DNA from: Streptomyces sp. Act143
GTDB lineage: Bacteria; Actinomycetota; Actinomycetes; Streptomycetales; Streptomycetaceae
DNA: 64,000 nucleotides
Assembly: GCF_003143935.1 (NCBI RefSeq)
Contig: NZ_QFRX01000001.1
Location: forward strand, 1,498,071-1,562,070
Reading direction: 5' to 3'
Within the stretch, counting starts at the first letter, position 1; each line of letters begins with the position of its first letter. The position numbers and the translations under genes are program-made. Positions 1-8,810 of this stretch are shown here, piece after piece. The notes beneath the pieces were generated by a model. The model was not told the DNA's origin and did not search any database. It was given only the letters and a program-made list of their open reading frames with translations.

Positions 1-61
1 GCGCGGTCGCGTTGCGGGGTGACCTGTGCTGTGCTGGAAGCAGTCGCAGGAGAGCACACCG

Positions 62-898
62 ATGCGTCACAGCCGGACTTCCACCGTCGCGTCCGCCCAG
101 CCGGTCACCCCGACCGGAGCGGGCGGCGGGCTGCTGCCGGCCCGGGATCTCGCGGCCGCCTGGTTCCTCGTCGTGGCGATCGCGGTGCCCGCCTGGGTGC
201 TGACCATCGGGCAGGCCGGGGACATGGGGGTCGAGCCCGGCACGATGGGGCTGGCGCTGCCGCTGTTCCTGGTGCTGTGGCTGACGATGATGGCGGCCAT
301 GATGCTGCCGTCCATGGCCCCGGTGGCCCTCACCTGGGTCCGGGGCATCGGGCGGCAGTCCTCCGGGTGGGCCAGGACCGCCCGCACCGCCGAGTTCATC
401 GCCGGGTACCTGCTGGTGTGGACGGCGTTCGGACTGCTCGCCTACGCCGCCCTTGATCTCACCGGCAGCCTCGTCGGCGACCACGCCGACGCCGGCCGCT
501 GGATCGGCTCGGTCGCCTTCCTGCTGGCGGGGCTGTACCAGCTCGGCCCCCTGAAGTACGTCTGCCTGCGGCACTGCCGCGACCCGCTGAGCCACCTGGT
601 CCACTACTCCGGCTTCCAGGGCCGGGTCCGCGACCTGCGGGTCGGCCTGCACCACGGTGCCTACTGCGTCGGCTGCTGCGCCGGGCTGATGTTCGTCCTC
701 GTTCCGCTGGGCGTGATGAACGTGGCGGCGATGGCCGGGCTGGCCGTGGTGATCTTCGTGGAGAAGCTGTCGTCCCTGGGTGTGCTGCTGGGCCGTGTCG
801 TGGGCGTGGCGTTCCTCGTCCTCGCCGTGCTCGCGCCCTTCCAGGACTGGCTGCTGCCGGGCCTCCAGGACTCGATGCCGCCGATGGACGGCATGTGA
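62..898 (+). CDS. DUF2182 family predicted metal-binding integral membrane protein
   Basis: This 278-residue hydrophobic protein has about seven membrane-spanning stretches. The family signature is the Met-rich segment MMAAMMLPSMAP near residues 77-90, followed by a Cys/His segment (CLRHCRDP) and a Cys pair (GCCAG). Members are described as predicted metal-binding membrane proteins without a proven reaction. I chose ATG 62 over the in-frame ATG 26 because an AGGAG-type ribosome site (47-52) precedes it. The next gene, 51 bp downstream, encodes a DUF1326 protein. These two families are often adjacent, so a joint role in metal handling at the membrane is likely but unproven. Confidence 0.85.
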   Translation: MRHSRTSTVASAQPVTPTGAGGGLLPARDLAAAWFLVVAIAVPAWVLTIGQAGDMGVEPGTMGLALPLFLVLWLTMMAAMMLPSMAPVALTWVRGIGRQSSGWARTARTAEFIAGYLLVWTAFGLLAYAALDLTGSLVGDHADAGRWIGSVAFLLAGLYQLGPLKYVCLRHCRDPLSHLVHYSGFQGRVRDLRVGLHHGAYCVGCCAGLMFVLVPLGVMNVAAMAGLAVVIFVEKLSSLGVLLGRVVGVAFLVLAVLAPFQDWLLPGLQDSMPPMDGM

Positions 899-949
899 TC
901 TCCGAGTGAGCTCCGCGGAGCTCGGGAGGAGGGAGAGGAGGGAAGCGAG

Positions 950-1609
950 ATGACGGAACAAACCACCACCACCGCGACCCGCTGGCATCTGGCCGGCGAC
1001 TGGTTCGACGTGTGCAAATGCGCCATCCCCTGCCCGTGCACGTTCGCGCAGCCGCCGACCTACGGGGACTGCGAGGGCGTCCTGGTCTGGCACATCCGGG
1101 AGGGCCGCTACGGCGACGTCCGGCTGGACGGCCTCAACGTGCTGATGCTCGGCTCGTTCACGGGCAACGTCTGGGCGGGCGAGCACAGCGCCCCGTACGC
1201 CGCGGTGTTCCTCGACGAACGCGCCGACGAACAGCAGCGGGGTGCCCTCGGCGCCGTCTTCGGCGGTGAGGCGGGCGGCTGGCCGGCCCGGTTCGGGGAG
1301 ATGTTCCACCCCGAGATGCGCGGCATGGACGTCGCTCCCGTCCACGTCGAGATCGACGAGGACCTCGCGACCTGGCGGGCCGAGGTGCCCGGCCGGGTGA
1401 CGGCGGCCGCCGAGGCGCTCACCGGACCGACCACCGCCGAGGGCGGTCGCGTCCAGGTCCACAACGCTCCGGGTGCCGAGGTCGGACCGGGTCAGATCGC
1501 GACGTGGGGCCGGGCCACCGTGGACCGCGCCAACGCGTTCGGCTTCTCCTGGGACCGCTCCGGCAAGTCGAGCAAGCACTTCCCCTTCGACTGGAGCGGC
1601 CCCGACTGA
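950..1609 (+). CDS. DUF1326 domain-containing protein
   Basis: The 219-residue soluble protein belongs to the DUF1326 family. The diagnostic feature is a cysteine cluster near the N-terminus, CKCAIPCPC, with Cys22, Cys24, Cys28 and Cys30, which looks like a metal site. It lies 51 bp after the DUF2182 gene on the same strand, and a GGAGG-rich tract (925-940) sits upstream, so the two are probably co-transcribed. The biochemical function is unknown. Length and the Cys cluster fit the family, and no signal peptide is visible. Confidence 0.85.
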   Translation: MTEQTTTTATRWHLAGDWFDVCKCAIPCPCTFAQPPTYGDCEGVLVWHIREGRYGDVRLDGLNVLMLGSFTGNVWAGEHSAPYAAVFLDERADEQQRGALGAVFGGEAGGWPARFGEMFHPEMRGMDVAPVHVEIDEDLATWRAEVPGRVTAAAEALTGPTTAEGGRVQVHNAPGAEVGPGQIATWGRATVDRANAFGFSWDRSGKSSKHFPFDWSGPD

Positions 1610-1762
1610 GTCGCCTGCGCGGTCCCGGGGGCGGGTTCCGCCGAGCCACGCCCTCCCCCCTCCCGCCGTCGCCTCTCCGGGGCCCCGCATGCCCAGCCTG
1701 CCCCGTGCGCCCCGTCCTCCCCTCCCCTGAGACCCCGAGGGGCGGGGAGTGGCGGGCGCGGA

Positions 1763-1926
1763 ATGACCACGCGTGCGGGACGGCGGACCGGAGCCGCGGT
1801 GCTGGGCCTGGTGGTGGCCCTGGCCACGCCGAGCTGCACGATCTGGTGGCCGAGGTGGTACGCATCTCCCGGAGGCACCCGGACGACTATCTGCGGCGTC
1901 GGATCGAGGTCCGGGTCGGGGAGTAG
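1763..1926 (+). pseudogene. Possible small exported or lipoprotein gene with an apparent frameshift
   Basis: From ATG 1763 the reading frame gives a convincing lipoprotein-like leader (basic start, Leu/Val/Ala core, then a Cys near residue 25). After about 22 codons it runs into low-complexity sequence. The next frame over, ending at TAG 1924-1926, reads like real protein instead (ELHDLVAEVVRISRR, then a charged tail). One indel near 1825-1835 would join the two. It may be a frameshifted small gene, a sequencing error, or chance. The stop at 1926 directly abuts a 28-bp tandem repeat. No family was recognised. Confidence 0.3.
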
Positions 1927-1927
1927 G

Positions 1928-2011
1928 GAGCATCCCGGTGCAGCCCCCACTCCGTGAGCATCCCGGCGCGACCCCCACTCCGTGAGCATCCCGGTGCAGC
2001 CCCCGCTCAGG
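1928..2011. repeat. 28-bp tandem repeat, three copies
   Basis: Units begin at 1928, 1956 and 1984 (core GAGCATCCCGGTGCAGCCCC). The third diverges and overlaps the stop codon (2007-2009) of the minus-strand methyltransferase gene. It lies between the ends of convergent reading frames. Confidence 0.9.
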
Positions 2012-2750
2012 CCCGGCAGCGCAGCATCACCAGCGGCGGGTGGGCGAGCAGGTCCGCCCAGAACTCCTCGCCGAACTCACTGATGCCGGCCTCCGACACG
2101 CTCAGCGGCACCCATTCGATCTCGCCGAACCCGGCCGCCCGCAGCGACTCCTCGTAGACCTCGCGGCGCGGGACCGTGCCAAGGATGCTGATCGGCTGCG
2201 GTTCGAGGAGCGCGGTGACCCGGCATCGCGGACCGGCCTCCGCCGCCTCGCCGGTCGGCTCGCAGCGGAAGCCGTACGTGTCGAGGGACTCGCAGTCGAA
2301 CCGGTAGTCGGGCCGCTGGCAGAGCACGAAGAACTCGCCGCCCGGTACCAGGTGCCGGTGGACGTTGCGGCACATCTGCTCCAACTCCGCAATGCTCTCG
2401 GCATAGTTGAGGCATTGGACGCCCAGCGCGACGTCGAACCGCCGCCCCAGGGGCCGTAGTCGGGCCACGTCACCGACCTCGTAGCGCACGCCGAGCGGCT
2501 CGCGGCGCTCCCTGTCCTCGGCGACGGCGATCATCTCGCCGGAGATGTCGACACCGAGGACGTCCGTGGCACCGCGCCGCTTGAACTCCCTGCTGTAGAA
2601 GCCGGTGCCGCACGCCAGATCCAGAACGGACCTGCCGCGCACGTCCCCGACCAGCCCCAGGAAGCTGGGCACTTCGCCGAACCGGATCAGGGGCAGCGCC
2701 TTGAACCCCTCGAACGCCTCGCCGATCACGTCGTACTGCTGAACACCCAT
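2007..2750 (-). CDS. Class I SAM-dependent methyltransferase
   Basis: The 247-residue protein has a Rossmann-type methyltransferase core. Motif I (LDLACGTG, residues 43-50) binds S-adenosylmethionine. The acidic residue after strand 2 is in VLGVDISGEM, and a post-motif Asp is in YEVGDVARL. The C-terminal half, rich in Arg, Cys and aromatic residues, probably determines the substrate, which I cannot name. It is divergent from the oxidoreductase gene at 2949, with about 200 bp between them, and its 3' end is embedded in the 28-bp tandem repeat. Confidence 0.88.
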   Translation of the reverse strand: MGVQQYDVIGEAFEGFKALPLIRFGEVPSFLGLVGDVRGRSVLDLACGTGFYSREFKRRGATDVLGVDISGEMIAVAEDRERREPLGVRYEVGDVARLRPLGRRFDVALGVQCLNYAESIAELEQMCRNVHRHLVPGGEFFVLCQRPDYRFDCESLDTYGFRCEPTGEAAEAGPRCRVTALLEPQPISILGTVPRREVYEESLRAAGFGEIEWVPLSVSEAGISEFGEEFWADLLAHPPLVMLRCRA

Positions 2751-2948
2751 GCGTCTCCCCCATCCGTTGCGTTCGTCCGTACGCGGCAGCGAGTCTCCCC
2801 TCGCCCGGCTCGGTGTCCGTACTGGCAGATGCCACGAAGAAGTCGACCGGTCACGCTCGTATCAACCAACCCGTCCGGGAACAGAACGCCCCCTGGGCGC
2901 AGTTGAAGGCGAGGTCCTGCCCGAACTCCGAAGTGCGGTGGTCAAGCG

Positions 2949-3866
2949 ATGAAGGCGGTACGGTTCCACGAGTACGGCGAGATCGACGTGCTCCGGGTCG
3001 AGGACGTGCCGCGCCCGTCACCCGGCCCCGGTCAGGTGCTCGTCGAGGTGCGCGCGGCCGGCATCCAGCCCGGTGAGGTGATGATCCGCAGGGGCGCGCG
3101 GCACGGCCGCTGGCCGGCGACGTTCCCTTCCGGGCAGGGCAGCGATCTGGCCGGCGTCGTGGTGGACCTGGGTCCCGAGGTGCGGGGTTTCGCGATCGGT
3201 GACGAGGTGCTGGGGTTCACCCACAACCGCGCGAGCCACGCGGAGTTCGTGGTGGTCGACGACGTGAACCTGGTCTCCCGTCCGCAGGGACTGCCCTGGG
3301 AGGTCGCCGGTTCGCTGTATGTGGCGGGTACGACCGCGTACGCCACCGTGTTCGCGGTGGACCCCGGCCCCGGGGACACGGTCGTGGTGTCCGGCGCGGC
3401 CGGCGGCGTCGGCTCCTTGGCTGTGCAGCTCGCGCGGCGGCGCGGCGCGACGGTGATCGGACTCGCGAGCGAGCGCAACCACGGCTGGCTCAAGGAGCGC
3501 GGGATCGTCCCGGTCGGGTACGGCGACGGTGTGGCCGAGCGGATCCGGCGGGCCGCCGACGGGTCCGTCGACGCCTTCATCGACACGTTCGGCGACGGAT
3601 ATGTGGACCTGGCGGTGGAGTTGGGGGTGCGACCCGAGCGGATCAACACGATCCGCGACTGGCGGGCCGCGGCCGAGGTCGGTGCGCGGACCTATGGTGA
3701 GGGCTCTGCGGCCTGCGCGGTCGTCATCGGTGAACTGGCCCGTCTCGCCGCCCGCGGCGAGCTGGAGGTGCCGATCGCCCGCACCTACCCGTTGGAGCAG
3801 GTGCGGGACGCGTTCCGGGAGCTGGAACGGGGGCACACGCACGGCAAGATCGTGCTGCGGCCGTAG
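2949..3866 (+). CDS. NADP-dependent quinone oxidoreductase-like MDR protein
   Basis: This 305-residue protein is a zinc-free medium-chain dehydrogenase/reductase of the quinone oxidoreductase type. The N-terminal GroES-like fold covers about residues 1-125. The NADP site GAAGGVG is at residues 149-155. The cysteine and histidine zinc ligands of alcohol dehydrogenases are absent, as expected for this branch. It would reduce quinones or other activated double bonds with NADPH; the true substrate is unknown. The ATG has only a weak ribosome site. Its end faces the GH43 gene with 21 bp between stops. Confidence 0.88.
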   Translation: MKAVRFHEYGEIDVLRVEDVPRPSPGPGQVLVEVRAAGIQPGEVMIRRGARHGRWPATFPSGQGSDLAGVVVDLGPEVRGFAIGDEVLGFTHNRASHAEFVVVDDVNLVSRPQGLPWEVAGSLYVAGTTAYATVFAVDPGPGDTVVVSGAAGGVGSLAVQLARRRGATVIGLASERNHGWLKERGIVPVGYGDGVAERIRRAADGSVDAFIDTFGDGYVDLAVELGVRPERINTIRDWRAAAEVGARTYGEGSAACAVVIGELARLAARGELEVPIARTYPLEQVRDAFRELERGHTHGKIVLRP

Positions 3867-3887
3867 CCGCCGCACCGCCGTCGGCGA

Positions 3888-5267
3888 TCAGGCCCAGGCG
3901 GTGACCGGGGTGAAGGAGCTGTCCTGGCGGAAGAGCGCGGTGCCGTCCGAACGCTCCACCCGGAGCTGGTAGTTGTAGTGGCGCAGGTAGTAGCCGGGGT
4001 AGTTGTACGACTCGAAGCGGATCGAGCCGGTCGCCGTGCCCGTGCGGGCGATGAACGTGGCGTCCTTGGCGAAGGTGGAGGTGCCGTCGTTGGCGTCGAA
4101 GCGGCCGCGGAAGTCCCAGTGGCGCAGGTAGTTGCCGGAGGAGTCACGGAAGGAGCAGCCGCTCGCGTCGGCCAGCCCCGCGACGACGGTGAAGGTGGAC
4201 GCCGTCTTCTCGGCCGAGGTGCTGGAGCTGGTCACCACCGGCAGGTTGAGCAGGGAGGACTGCGTCTGCCAGTAGCGGGTGGTGTAGTTGGCCGACTGGA
4301 AGGAGCGCGTGACGTTCTTCGCGAGTGCCGGGCCGCCCGAGACGGTCTCCTTGATGACCGTGAAGTGCCGTGCGGTGCCGGAGATCGCGGGCAGGGCCGT
4401 GGGCGCGGACCAGGTGGCGAAGGTGTCGTAGCTGTCGCTGTAGTAGTAGTTGCCGTCGCCGTAGCCGTCGAAGAACAGGCGCCAGGCGCCGTTGTCGAGC
4501 TGTACCAGCGCCGGGCCCTCGCGGTAGCTGCCCCAGCCCGCCCAGTCGCCGGTCCTGGAGATCGTGTAGGGCCCGGCCGGCGACGAAGCGGTGCCGTACT
4601 CGATGTACTTGGTCGTCTCGTTCTTGGTGAAGGCGTGGTAGGTCGAGCCGATCCGCACGATGAACGTGTCGATGTGGTTGGCACCGATACCAGACAGGGC
4701 CACCGGTGAACTCCACGCCGTGAGGGCGGAGTTGGTCGCCTTCAGCAGATACGGCGTGAAGATCCACTCGTCGCTGGTGAGCGAGCAGGACACGATGACG
4801 TAGACGCTGCCGTCGCTGTCGACGAACCACTCCGGCGCCCAGGCCCGGGAGAGGTTGGCGATCGGGACCGTGTAGTCGTACAGGAAGGTCCAGTTGACCC
4901 GGTCGGAACTGCGGGCGAAGCCGATCGTGGTGCTGACGTCCTGCCAGGTGTGCGTGGTGTAGGTGATGTAGTAGTAGCCGTCGGTGTGCTTGAAGACGCT
5001 GGCGTCGCGGATTCTGTTGCTGGGCGGTGTGTACGCGGACGCCTTGACGAGCCGGAAGTCGGTGGCGTCGTCGGACTGGTAGACGTTCACCGTCCCGTCG
5101 TTGCTGTTGAGGAACGGCACGATCGTGTAGCGGGTGGCGGAGCCGCTCGGCGGGGCGGCGGCGAGGGCCGTGCCGGGCAACTCGCCCAGCAGGACGGCCG
5201 AGGCGGGCAGGGCCGCCATGGCGCGCAGCAGGGTACGGCGTGACGGCATGGGGGGATGAGTGGTCAC
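3888..5267 (-). CDS. Secreted glycoside hydrolase family 43 with C-terminal AbfB (CBM42) domain
   Basis: The 459-residue protein carries a Tat-type leader (RRTLLRAM, hydrophobic core, AxA-like cleavage near residue 36) and is predicted to be exported. Residues about 45-320 are a GH43 five-bladed propeller, with the acid residue in RDASV, the family motif WAPEW and the catalytic-acid-type EGP in YREGP. Residues about 320-459 form an alpha-L-arabinofuranosidase B (AbfB/CBM42) beta-trefoil with repeated YLRHxxx motifs, which binds arabinose side chains. Likely activity is on arabinan or arabinoxylan. The GTG start at 5267 has GGAGAG just upstream; ATG 5249 is an alternative. Palindromes between it and the divergent amidase gene suggest sugar-responsive control. 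Confidence 0.9.
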   Translation of the reverse strand: MTTHPPMPSRRTLLRAMAALPASAVLLGELPGTALAAAPPSGSATRYTIVPFLNSNDGTVNVYQSDDATDFRLVKASAYTPPSNRIRDASVFKHTDGYYYITYTTHTWQDVSTTIGFARSSDRVNWTFLYDYTVPIANLSRAWAPEWFVDSDGSVYVIVSCSLTSDEWIFTPYLLKATNSALTAWSSPVALSGIGANHIDTFIVRIGSTYHAFTKNETTKYIEYGTASSPAGPYTISRTGDWAGWGSYREGPALVQLDNGAWRLFFDGYGDGNYYYSDSYDTFATWSAPTALPAISGTARHFTVIKETVSGGPALAKNVTRSFQSANYTTRYWQTQSSLLNLPVVTSSSTSAEKTASTFTVVAGLADASGCSFRDSSGNYLRHWDFRGRFDANDGTSTFAKDATFIARTGTATGSIRFESYNYPGYYLRHYNYQLRVERSDGTALFRQDSSFTPVTAWA

Positions 5268-5373
5268 GGGCGGCTCTCTCCAGGACAGGAACGCGGCTCA
5301 GGCGTCCGGGATACCGAACAAGGTTCGGAAAGTCGATCAGAAGGTAGGGGTGAGGCCTTGGCGCGTCAATGGT

Positions 5374-5381
5374 TTGCGCAA
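5374..5381. promoter_or_regulatory. Short palindrome TTGCGCAA upstream of the GH43 gene
   Basis: The 8-bp perfect palindrome sits about 107 bp upstream of the GH43 start, inside a larger imperfect dyad (GGTTTGCGCAAGACC). It resembles cores bound by LacI- or ROK-type sugar repressors. This assignment is inferred from position and symmetry only. Confidence 0.35.
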
Positions 5382-5451
5382 GACCTGACGAGCCCTGTGG
5401 GGCAGCTGTGGCGCCGGCCGAACCGCCGCCCGGGTCCGGGCCGTTCCGTAG

Positions 5452-5459
5452 AAGCGCTT
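5452..5459. promoter_or_regulatory. LacI-type operator-like palindrome AAGCGCTT
   Basis: The sequence GAAGCGCTTTC contains the perfect dyad AAGCGCTT, typical of LacI-family operators. It lies in the divergent GH43/amidase intergenic region, 56 bp before the amidase start. Confidence 0.4.
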
Positions 5460-5467
5460 TCCGACGT

Positions 5468-5479
5468 TACCGTTCGGTA
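5468..5479. promoter_or_regulatory. 12-bp dyad TACCGTTCGGTA upstream of the amidase gene
   Basis: TACCG-TT-CGGTA is a perfect 5+2+5 inverted repeat ending 35 bp before the amidase ATG, with outer half-sites ACGTT and AACGT. The shape fits a TetR-type operator overlapping the amidase promoter. Confidence 0.4.
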
Positions 5480-5514
5480 GGCAACGTCCCGGAAGGCGCC
5501 CGGAGGTGTCCCGT

Positions 5515-6939
5515 ATGACGCACGACCGTTCCGCGGGCCTGCGGGAGACCGCCCGCGCGCTGGCCGACGGCAGCCTCACCTCACGCGCGCTCGTCGAACG
5601 GACCCTGGCACGGATCGAGGCGGCCCAGGGCACCCTCAACGCCTTCCGGATCGTCCGCGCCGAGGCGGCGCTCGCCGAGGCCGACGCCGCCGACGAGGCG
5701 CTCGCGGCCGGGGTGCGCAAGCCGCTGCTCGGGGTGCCGGTGGCCGTGAAGGACGACATGGACGTGGCGGGCGAGCCCACCGCGTTCGGCTGCCGCGGCG
5801 AGTTCCCGCCGGCCGCCGAGGACGGCGAGGCCGTACGGCGGCTGCGGGCCGCCGGGGCCGTGGTCGTCGGCAAGACCAACACCTGCGAGTTCGGGCAATG
5901 GCCCTTCACCGAGGGGCCCGCCTTCGGGGCGACGCGCAACCCGTGGAGCGCGGACCACACACCGGGCGGCTCGTCGGGCGGCTCGGCCGCCGCCGTCGCC
6001 GCGGGCCTCGTACCGGCCGCGCTCGGCTCCGACGGCGCCGGGTCGGTGCGCATCCCGGCCTCCTGGACCCACCTGGTCGGCATCAAGCCGCAGCGGGGCC
6101 GCATCTCCACCTGGCCGCGCGGCGAGTCCTTCCAGGGCATCACCGTCAACGGCACCCTGGCCCGCACCGTCGCCGACGCCGCTCTCCTGCTGGACGCGGC
6201 GAGCGGCAACCACGCCCTCGACCCGCACCGCCCGCCGTCCGTGAACGCCTCCGAGGCCGCCGGACGCGACCCCGGCCGGCTGCGCATCGCCCTCGCCCTG
6301 AAGCCGCCGTTCACCGCGCTGCCCGCCCGGCTCCACCCGGCGGTACGGGCGAAGGTCGTCCAACTGGCCGAGCGGCTGGCCGCGTTGGGGCACACGGTGG
6401 AGGAGGCCGACCTCCCGTACGGCCAGATCGGCCTCACCTTCATCCCGCGCGCCACGGTCGGCCTGGCGGAGCACGTCGGCGAGGCACCCTTCCCCGCCCT
6501 GCTCGACCGGCGCACCCGGGACGCCGCCCGGCTGGGCCGGCTGCTCGGCGGGGCGCCGCTGCGGGTGGCACGGCGCGCGGAGGCGGTCCTGCACCGCCGT
6601 ATCGGCGCGTTCTTCACCTCGTACGACGTCGTCCTCGCGCCCACCACGGCGGCTCCCCCGCCCCGCGTCGGCTCGATGCTCGACCTCGGCGGCCTCGCCA
6701 CCGACCGCGCGATGATCGCCGCCTGCCCCTACGCCTGGCCCTGGAACGTGCTCGGCTGGCCCGGCGTCAACGTCCCGGCGGGCTTCGTGGCCGGCGGTCT
6801 GCCGGTGGGGGCGCAGTTGCTCGGGCCCGCGCACAGCGAACCGCTGCTCATCTCCCTCGCGGCGCAGTTGGAGGCGGAGCTGCGCTGGCACGAGGCATGG
6901 CCGCCGCTGCGCGCCGCCTCCGATTCACCGGCCGCCTGA
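5515..6939 (+). CDS. Amidase signature family hydrolase
   Basis: The protein (474 residues from ATG 5515) is a full-length amidase signature enzyme. The Ser-cisSer-Lys triad is visible: Lys79 in VAVKDD, the cis-Ser in GGSSGGS (residues 151-157) and nucleophile Ser177 in GAGSVRIP. It hydrolyses amides to acid and ammonia; the substrate is not predictable. GGAGG at 5502-5506, 8 nt before ATG 5515, favours this start over GTG 5506. No GatC or GatB neighbour is present, so it is not a tRNA amidotransferase subunit. Confidence 0.9.
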   Translation: MTHDRSAGLRETARALADGSLTSRALVERTLARIEAAQGTLNAFRIVRAEAALAEADAADEALAAGVRKPLLGVPVAVKDDMDVAGEPTAFGCRGEFPPAAEDGEAVRRLRAAGAVVVGKTNTCEFGQWPFTEGPAFGATRNPWSADHTPGGSSGGSAAAVAAGLVPAALGSDGAGSVRIPASWTHLVGIKPQRGRISTWPRGESFQGITVNGTLARTVADAALLLDAASGNHALDPHRPPSVNASEAAGRDPGRLRIALALKPPFTALPARLHPAVRAKVVQLAERLAALGHTVEEADLPYGQIGLTFIPRATVGLAEHVGEAPFPALLDRRTRDAARLGRLLGGAPLRVARRAEAVLHRRIGAFFTSYDVVLAPTTAAPPPRVGSMLDLGGLATDRAMIAACPYAWPWNVLGWPGVNVPAGFVAGGLPVGAQLLGPAHSEPLLISLAAQLEAELRWHEAWPPLRAASDSPAA

Positions 6940-6965
6940 CCGGGCCGGGACCGTACCCTGTGACC

Positions 6966-7184
6966 ATGGACGATGCGTCGATGGTCGGGCTCATGGGGCG
7001 GGTCACCGGAACGGTCGGGCCCGGGCTCGTGGGTGAGGTGATCGTCCGCGTGCGCGGCGGCGCCGAGCACTTCCTCGCCTATCCGGCCACCGGCAGCGAC
7101 CGCATCGAGCGGGGCACGGTCGTCATGGTGGTGGAGTACCAGGCGCCGAGAACGGTCTACGTGCAGGCGGCGTACGACAGTTGA
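6966..7184 (+). CDS. Small NfeD-like (OB-fold) protein
   Basis: This 72-residue protein is made of short Val/Gly-rich beta strands (GRVTGTVGP, GEVIVRVRGG, GTVVMVVEY), which resemble the soluble C-terminal OB fold of NfeD proteins but lack the membrane part. NfeD domains commonly pair with flotillin/SPFH proteins, and the next gene encodes a flotillin. That supports the assignment and suggests joint membrane-microdomain work. ATG 6966 has only a weak ribosome site, and ATG 6981 is possible. Confidence 0.65.
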   Translation: MDDASMVGLMGRVTGTVGPGLVGEVIVRVRGGAEHFLAYPATGSDRIERGTVVMVVEYQAPRTVYVQAAYDS

Positions 7185-7317
7185 GCAGGCCTTGCCGCAG
7201 GTGAGAGCCGTTTGCGTCAAGGTTGCGACAAGAAGGCGTCAGGGTCTGTACCAGGGCTGCGCCGAGGCGCACACTCCCTTCGTTCGGTGCCGAGAGGGCA
7301 CCATGCAAAGGGGGCGA

Positions 7318-8799
7318 ATGCCGATGGTCATCGGCGTCGTTGCGGGGATCGCGGTAGGTGCCGTCCTCGTGGTGATCGGTGTGTTCAAGATGATGTGGCG
7401 GGTGGCCGAGCCCAACGAGGCGCTCATCATCTCGGGTTCCAAGCACAAGACCGAAGGCCTTGAGGAGGGCATGGGGTTCCGTATCGTCACGGGGCGCGGC
7501 ACGCTGGTGCTGCCCGGGGTGCAGGCGGTGCGCAAGCTGTCCCTCGACCTCAACGAGACCGAGCTGCACGTGGATTGCGTGACCCACCAGGGCATCCCGC
7601 TCAAGGTGCGCGGTGTCGTCATCTTCAAGGTGGGCGACGACTTCGTGTCGATCGCGAACGCGGGGCGCCGCTTCCTCGACCAGCAGAAGCTGATGTCGGA
7701 GCGGGTGCACAACGTCTTCGCCGGTCATCTGCGGTCCATCGTGGGCGGGTTGACGGTCGAGGACATGATCCGGGACCGGGAGAAGCTCACCGGGCAGACG
7801 CGGGCCGCGTGCGGCACCGAGATGGAGAAGCTGGGGCTGATCGTGGACTCGCTGCAGATCCACGAGATCGAGGACCCGACCGGGTACATCCAGAACCTGG
7901 CCGCCCCGCACGCGGCGGCCGTCCAGCGGGACGCGCGGATCGCGCAGGCCGAGGCGAACCGGCTGGCCACCGAGGCCGAGCAGCAGTCGTTCGCGCGGAT
8001 GGCCGAGGCCACCCGGGACAGCGAGATCCTCCAGGCCGGATACCAGGCCGAGCGCGACAAGGCCGCCGCCAAGGCCCAGCAGGCCGGACCGCTCGCCGAC
8101 GCCGCCGCCCGGCAGGAGGTCGTCGTGCAGATGACCCGGGTCGCCGAACTGGAGGCGCAACGGACCGAGCAGCAGCTCCAGGCGGACGTGCGCAAACCGG
8201 CGGACGCGAAGGCGTACGAGAAGCGCACGCTGGCCGAGGCCGAGCGTGACGCCCGCATCTCGGCGGCCCAGGCGAAGGCCAAGGAGACCGAGCTGGCCGC
8301 GGCGGCCGAGGCCACCCGGGTCAAGACGGCCGCGGGCGCCGAGGCGGAGGCGACCAAGGCGCGCGGTACGGCAACGGCCGCCGCGACCCGGGCCACCGGT
8401 GAGGCCGAGGCCGCCGCGGCCCAGGCCAAGGGTCTGGCGCAGGCCGAGGCGACCAAGGCCAAGGGGCTCGCCGAGGCGGAGGCCATCAAGGCCCGCGCCG
8501 CCGCCCTCGCCGAGAACCAGGAGGCCGTGGTCGCCCAGCAACTCGCCGAGAACTGGCCGGAGATCGTGCAGGCGGGCGCGTCCGCGTTCGGGAACGTCGA
8601 CAACATGGTGGTGCTCAACGGCGCCGACGGCATGGCGGACATGTTCGCCAAGGCGCTCACGATGGGCGGCACCGGTCTGGGCCTGGCCCGCCAGCTGCTC
8701 GCGTCGATGAACCAGAACGGCCAGACACCGCCCGGCACTTCCCCGAACGGCCTCACGCCACAGCCACCGGCGCAGAAGGTGCCCGTGGAGGAGAACTAG
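7318..8799 (+). CDS. Flotillin family (SPFH/Band 7) protein
   Basis: The protein (about 493 residues) begins with one membrane segment (residues about 4-23), followed by an SPFH domain (about 25-200). A long Ala/Glu/Lys coiled coil (about 210-400) carries the flotillin EA-type repeats, and a C-terminal oligomerisation region follows. Bacterial flotillins scaffold membrane microdomains and support secretion and signalling complexes. I preferred ATG 7318 because AAAGGGGG (7308-7315) directly precedes it; ATG 7303 is the alternative. It follows the NfeD-like gene by 133 bp, and a branched hairpin follows its stop. Confidence 0.88.
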   Translation: MPMVIGVVAGIAVGAVLVVIGVFKMMWRVAEPNEALIISGSKHKTEGLEEGMGFRIVTGRGTLVLPGVQAVRKLSLDLNETELHVDCVTHQGIPLKVRGVVIFKVGDDFVSIANAGRRFLDQQKLMSERVHNVFAGHLRSIVGGLTVEDMIRDREKLTGQTRAACGTEMEKLGLIVDSLQIHEIEDPTGYIQNLAAPHAAAVQRDARIAQAEANRLATEAEQQSFARMAEATRDSEILQAGYQAERDKAAAKAQQAGPLADAAARQEVVVQMTRVAELEAQRTEQQLQADVRKPADAKAYEKRTLAEAERDARISAAQAKAKETELAAAAEATRVKTAAGAEAEATKARGTATAAATRATGEAEAAAAQAKGLAQAEATKAKGLAEAEAIKARAAALAENQEAVVAQQLAENWPEIVQAGASAFGNVDNMVVLNGADGMADMFAKALTMGGTGLGLARQLLASMNQNGQTPPGTSPNGLTPQPPAQKVPVEEN

Positions 8800-8810
8800 G
8801 TCCGTTCGTT

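Noticed and set aside
5506..5514. GTG 5506 as the amidase start
   Set aside because: It overlaps the end of the GGAGG ribosome site, which is correctly spaced for ATG 5515.
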